In this document: positions 6,507-9,219 of the stretch, piece after piece
Layout: each line of letters starts with the position of its first letter
Position numbering within the stretch: the stretch's first letter is position 1
NCBI GenBank assembly: GCA_030049455.1
Contig: JASIKV010000175.1
Coordinates: forward strand, 1 to 9,219
Direction of reading: 5' to 3'
Length of the DNA: 9,219 nucleotides
DNA from: Terriglobia bacterium
Lineage (GTDB): Bacteria; Acidobacteriota; Terriglobia; UBA7540
Made by a program: the position numbers and the translations under genes
Notes under the pieces: generated by a model
Databases searched by the model: none
What the model was told of the DNA's origin: nothing
What the model saw: the letters and a program-made list of their open reading frames with translations, nothing else

Positions 6507-7775
6507 ATGTCGAACTTTCATTGGATCATCGACGGGCTGTTTGTCTCCACGGTCGCCCTCATCTGGTTCATGCTGGCTTACCAGTTTCTTCTTTTCTTCC
6601 TCGGTCACAATTATTACCGCCGCAGCCGAAAGGATATTGAGAAGCTGTCCGAAGTTCCAGACGCGGAATTGCCGGGCATCTCCGTCCTGGTGCCCTGTCA
6701 TAACGAAGGGCGGGTGATCGCCCACACGATTGAGGCGCTCCAGAAGCTCAATTACCCGCGCGAAAAGACGGAATTCCTGCTCATCAACGACGGCAGCACC
6801 GACGACACCGCAGAAGTCATTCGCAGTTACGCCGGCGATCCGCGCGTCCGCCTGCTGGAAGTCCCCTCCCAGCTCAGCGCGCGGGGAAAGTCCGGGGCGC
6901 TGAATTACGCCTTCACGCAAACACGCCATCCGTTCATCGCCATCTATGACGCGGACAATCTCCCCGAGCCCGGCGCGCTTCGCCCTCTCGCCGCGCAATT
7001 GGTGCGAAATCCCAATCTGGCGGCCGCCGTGGGGCTCTACCGCGCCTGGAATCGCCGCCGCGCCCTCATCACCCGGTTTGTAAACATCGAAGGCATCGGC
7101 TTCCAGTGGATGGTGCAGGCCGGCCGCTGGATGCTCATGCGTTTGACCATGCTGCCCGGAACCAATTATGTGATTCGCAAGTCCATCGTCGAAAAGATGG
7201 GCGGGTGGGACGAGCAGGCGTTGACCGAAGATGCGGAGATGACCGTGCGGCTTTATCTCGCCGGCTATCAGGTTCAGTTGGTTCCCATGTCGGTCAGTTG
7301 GGAGCAGGAACCCGAGTCCCTGAAGGTTTGGTTTCGCCAGCGCCGGCGATGGGTTCGCGGATTCAATTATGTCCTGCAAAAGCACGGCCTGGGACTGCTG
7401 CGGGCCAAACCGCGGCGCATCGCCTTTGAAATCCTCTTGTCGCACTCTTTGTATTACTTTTTCTTCCTTGCCGTGGTTATTTCCGACGCCCTCCTGGTTC
7501 TCTGTCTCACCGGCCTAGTGAATATCAACGTGCCCGGACCTTACAGCCTAGTCTGGATTCTCGCTTACGCCACATTTGTCCTTCAGTTGATCATCACGCT
7601 TTCCTGCGAGAAGGGTGAGGATACAGCATTAAACATCCTGCTGATCTTTGTCATGTACTTTACGTACTGCCAGCTTTGGATTCCCGTCGTGGCGGCGGCT
7701 TTCTACGATGATTTCATCGTCCGCCGGGCAATCAAGTGGGCCAAAACCGAACGATATCAGGTGGGAACCGCTTGA
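6507..7775 (+). CDS. Membrane family 2 glycosyltransferase, processive type (YdaM/PgaC-like)
   Basis: This is an inner-membrane glycosyltransferase expected to polymerise a nucleotide-sugar-derived chain and pass it across the membrane. It has 422 residues, near the size of PgaC/IcaA and Bacillus YdaM. Residues 10-33 form a first membrane helix. The GT-A domain shows VPCHNE (62-67), DGSTDD (95-100), the metal-binding DAD (148-150), the TED motif carrying the putative base (Asp242), and QXXRW as QRRRW (278-282). Three further hydrophobic segments lie at about 309-336, 346-366 and 374-399. The full D, DxD, TED, QXXRW set is that of processive synthases making beta-linked polymers such as poly-N-acetylglucosamine, cellulose or hyaluronan. 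The sequence does not settle which sugar is used. It starts six bases after the upstream stop, with GGA at 6495-6497 and GGGG at 6500-6503 as the only ribosome-site candidates. Adjacency to a deacetylase/hydrolase supports an N-acetylated hexosamine product. Confidence 0.9.
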   Translation: MSNFHWIIDGLFVSTVALIWFMLAYQFLLFFLGHNYYRRSRKDIEKLSEVPDAELPGISVLVPCHNEGRVIAHTIEALQKLNYPREKTEFLLINDGSTDDTAEVIRSYAGDPRVRLLEVPSQLSARGKSGALNYAFTQTRHPFIAIYDADNLPEPGALRPLAAQLVRNPNLAAAVGLYRAWNRRRALITRFVNIEGIGFQWMVQAGRWMLMRLTMLPGTNYVIRKSIVEKMGGWDEQALTEDAEMTVRLYLAGYQVQLVPMSVSWEQEPESLKVWFRQRRRWVRGFNYVLQKHGLGLLRAKPRRIAFEILLSHSLYYFFFLAVVISDALLVLCLTGLVNINVPGPYSLVWILAYATFVLQLIITLSCEKGEDTALNILLIFVMYFTYCQLWIPVVAAAFYDDFIVRRAIKWAKTERYQVGTA

Positions 7776-7893
7776 ACTGCGAGGGCGGAATTCGAAATTT
7801 GCGACTCAGATTCTTGCAGCCGAACTCTTCCGGCGGCGCGTGAATTTCAAATTTGTGGTTCACCCCGCCTGTGCCGCCTGAGCAAAACGCTCC
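7776..7893. other. 118-base gap with two similar 14-base AT-rich motifs
   Basis: The gap between the glycosyltransferase and wecB holds two related 14-base words, GAATTCGAAATTTG at 7788-7801 and GAATTTCAAATTTG at 7842-7855, with starts 54 bases apart. They match at 12 of 14 positions. No terminator with a T-run is visible, so read-through into wecB is plausible. The motifs may be a binding site or simply decayed AT-rich repeat sequence; I cannot decide which. Confidence 0.35.
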
Positions 7894-9036
7894 ATGCCCG
7901 CCAAGCGCCTCCAAGTTCTCGTCGTCTTCGGCACGCGCCCGGAAGCCATCAAGCTGGCGCCGGTGATTCGCGAGTTGAGGCGATTTCCAAACCGATTTCG
8001 CACGCGCGTCTGCATCACTTCGCAGCACCGCCACTTGCTGGAACCGATCCTGCGCTGGTTCCGCATTCCGGTTCACCACGACCTCGACGTGATGCGGCCC
8101 AGCCAGGAGCTGTGCGGTTTATCGTCCCTTGTCCTGACGCGCTTCCATGAAGTGCTTGCCGCGCAACGGCCGGACGTGGTTTTGGTGCAGGGGGACACCA
8201 CCACGGCCATGGTGGCGGCGCTTGCGGCCTTCTATCATCGCGTGCCCGTGGGCCACGTGGAAGCCGGCTTGCGCACGCTGGACCGCTACTCACCTTTCCC
8301 GGAGGAGATCAATCGCCGGCTGGTGTCCCATCTCGTCACCCTGCACTTTGCGCCCACCCACTGGTCGCGTGACAATCTGTTGAAAGAAGGAATTCTCCGC
8401 CGCCGCATCGTGGTGACGGGCAATACGGTAATCGACGCTTTCTTTCAGACGCGCGGCCGCGTGATGCGCCTGCCCCCGGAGATACCCGAACTCCGCGGCC
8501 TGGATTTCCGCGCGCGCAAATTGATTGTAGTGACCGCGCACCGCCGCGAAAACTTCGGCCAGGGACTCACGGACATTTGCAGGGGAATTCGCCGCCTGGC
8601 TTGCGAGCGCGAAGATATCGAGATCGTTTTCCCCGTCCACCCCAATCCCAACGTGCGGGCGATTGTGCACCCCTCGCTCGGGGGCATGGACCACGTTCAC
8701 CTGATTGAGCCCTTGGATTATCCGCGTTTCGTGTGGCTGCTCAGCCAGGCCTATCTCGCCCTGAGCGACTCAGGTGGAATCCAGGAAGAGATGCCGGCGC
8801 TGAAAAAGCCCGCGCTGGTGATGCGCGACAACACCGAGCGTCCCGAGGGCGTGAAGGCCGGAGTCTGCAAACTCGTGGGCACCTCCAGCGAAAAGATTTT
8901 CCGTACCGTAACGCATCTTCTGGACGACCCTCGCGCCTACGCCCAATTCGCCCGCCGCCCGAATCCCTTCGGCGACGGCAAGGCCGCCCAGAGGGTTGTG
9001 GCCGCGCTGCGCGCCTTTCCTCCTTCGGCATCTTGA
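7894..9036 (+). CDS. wecB: UDP-N-acetylglucosamine 2-epimerase (non-hydrolysing)
   Basis: This cytoplasmic enzyme interconverts UDP-GlcNAc and UDP-ManNAc, precursors for surface polysaccharides. The 380-residue length is standard for the WecB/MnaA family. Visible signatures are FGTRPEAIKLAPVI (12-25), QGDTTT with Asp101, HVEAGLRT with Glu123, PFPEEINRR with Glu137, TAHRRENFG with His216, and SDSGGIQEE (291-299). These acidic residues and the histidine line up with the catalytic Asp95, Glu117, Glu131 and His213 of Escherichia coli WecB: the first three share one constant offset of six and the histidine is offset by three. The enzyme therefore looks intact. The ATG at 7894 puts the nucleotide-binding strand right after a short basic N-terminus; no strong ribosome site precedes it. 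It is co-directional with, and 118 bases behind, the glycosyltransferase. No UDP-ManNAc dehydrogenase (wecC) is present, so the use of ManNAc versus its uronic acid is open. Confidence 0.95.
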   Translation: MPAKRLQVLVVFGTRPEAIKLAPVIRELRRFPNRFRTRVCITSQHRHLLEPILRWFRIPVHHDLDVMRPSQELCGLSSLVLTRFHEVLAAQRPDVVLVQGDTTTAMVAALAAFYHRVPVGHVEAGLRTLDRYSPFPEEINRRLVSHLVTLHFAPTHWSRDNLLKEGILRRRIVVTGNTVIDAFFQTRGRVMRLPPEIPELRGLDFRARKLIVVTAHRRENFGQGLTDICRGIRRLACEREDIEIVFPVHPNPNVRAIVHPSLGGMDHVHLIEPLDYPRFVWLLSQAYLALSDSGGIQEEMPALKKPALVMRDNTERPEGVKAGVCKLVGTSSEKIFRTVTHLLDDPRAYAQFARRPNPFGDGKAAQRVVAALRAFPPSAS

Positions 9037-9219
9037 GCCGGACCTGCTATTCTCCGCGCGTCTCCTCGGTTCCTTGCGGCTGCACAAGAGCTCTTCACCA
9101 CAGAGGACACAGAGGTTCACAGAGCAAGCTCTCTGTGCTTCTCTGTGTGCTCTGTGGTGAGCCTTGATTCTTTGCCGTGAACCCGGAGTATTCGCTGATT
9201 CCTGCCTTCTGTCCTTGCA
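9037..9219. other. Downstream intergenic end of window
   Basis: Apart from the palindrome at 9095-9160 I see nothing functional in this stretch. No start of a further gene with an adequate ribosome site is visible before the window ends. Whether the polysaccharide locus continues beyond the repeat cannot be told. Confidence 0.4.
9095..9160. repeat. CACAGAG-type imperfect palindrome
   Basis: The outer arms TCACCACAGAG (9095-9105) and CTCTGTGGTGA (9150-9160) are perfect complements. Inside, ACACAGAG (9108-9115) pairs with CTCTGTGT (9141-9148), CACAGAG (9118-9124) pairs with CTCTGTG (9131-9137), and the centre closes with AGAGC/GCTCT (9121-9125/9128-9132). Each arm is thus built from CACAGAG words spaced 9-11 bases apart. 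Repeats of this type are scattered between genes in many environmental bacterial genomes and are often mistranslated as LCVLCG-like peptides; the frames crossing it here (for example the C-terminal LLCVLCGEP) are that artefact. It lies 58 bases after the wecB stop and could fold in the transcript. It lacks a U-run, so a terminator role is unproven. Confidence 0.7.

Noticed and set aside
6399..7445. 348-residue minus-strand frame across the glycosyltransferase
   Set aside because: It is antisense to the clear GT2 motifs and has no recognisable domain or ribosome site.
9095..9160. CRISPR array suggested by the repeated CACAGAG words
   Set aside because: The words are only 7-8 bases long with 2-4-base gaps and are mirrored in a palindrome; there are no spacers and no cas genes.
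8733..9167. 144-residue + frame ending in a Cys/Leu-rich peptide
   Set aside because: Most of it is a shadow of wecB and its end is the mistranslated CACAGAG repeat, a known source of false LCVLCG-type peptides.

Overview
This is a moderately GC-rich (roughly 55-60% by eye) bacterial chromosomal window with five protein-coding genes, all on the + strand. No RNA genes, CRISPR array, transposase or phage gene is visible. The futalosine-type menaquinone gene, the mostly weak Shine-Dalgarno sequences, and intergenic spaces holding hairpin elements and a CACAGAG palindrome suggest a free-living environmental bacterium. Verrucomicrobiota, Planctomycetota or a similar metagenome-derived lineage would fit, but this placement is an inference of low confidence. 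The sequence alone does not fix the phylum.

Region 1 (1-1472): a 320-base leader holds a striking AT-rich inverted repeat (131-171) and a REP-like hairpin pair (200-258). It is followed by mqnE, a radical SAM enzyme of the futalosine route to menaquinone. Region 2 (1473-2462): a GC-rich spacer carries a second REP-like hairpin (1615-1650). It leads to an orphan 191-residue protein of unknown function (1745-2320), with a further 142-base spacer after it.

Region 3 (2463-9036): three co-directional genes make a probable exopolysaccharide locus. The first encodes an exported, C-terminally membrane-anchored protein of 1345 residues. It joins a YdaL-like half (amidotransferase-like fold plus DUF2334 deacetylase-like domain) to a second amidotransferase-like segment and a TIM-barrel glycoside-hydrolase-like domain. 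Six bases later comes a membrane-bound family 2 glycosyltransferase with all the motifs of a processive polymerase. After a 118-base gap comes wecB, which makes UDP-ManNAc from UDP-GlcNAc. My model is that WecB supplies or balances precursor, the glycosyltransferase polymerises and extrudes the chain, and the large anchored protein deacetylates and/or cuts it outside the membrane. The DUF2334 + GT2 pair resembles ydaL-ydaM of the Bacillus subtilis ydaJKLMN locus. The deacetylase-hydrolase combination recalls the logic of PgaB and PelA, with different domain families and order.

Region 4 (9037-9219): no gene; a 66-base CACAGAG-type imperfect palindrome of a kind dispersed in many environmental genomes. 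The most interesting items are the unusual fusion protein and its compact polysaccharide locus, the 131-171 dyad, and the two REP-like elements that share a GTAG-A-hairpin layout.
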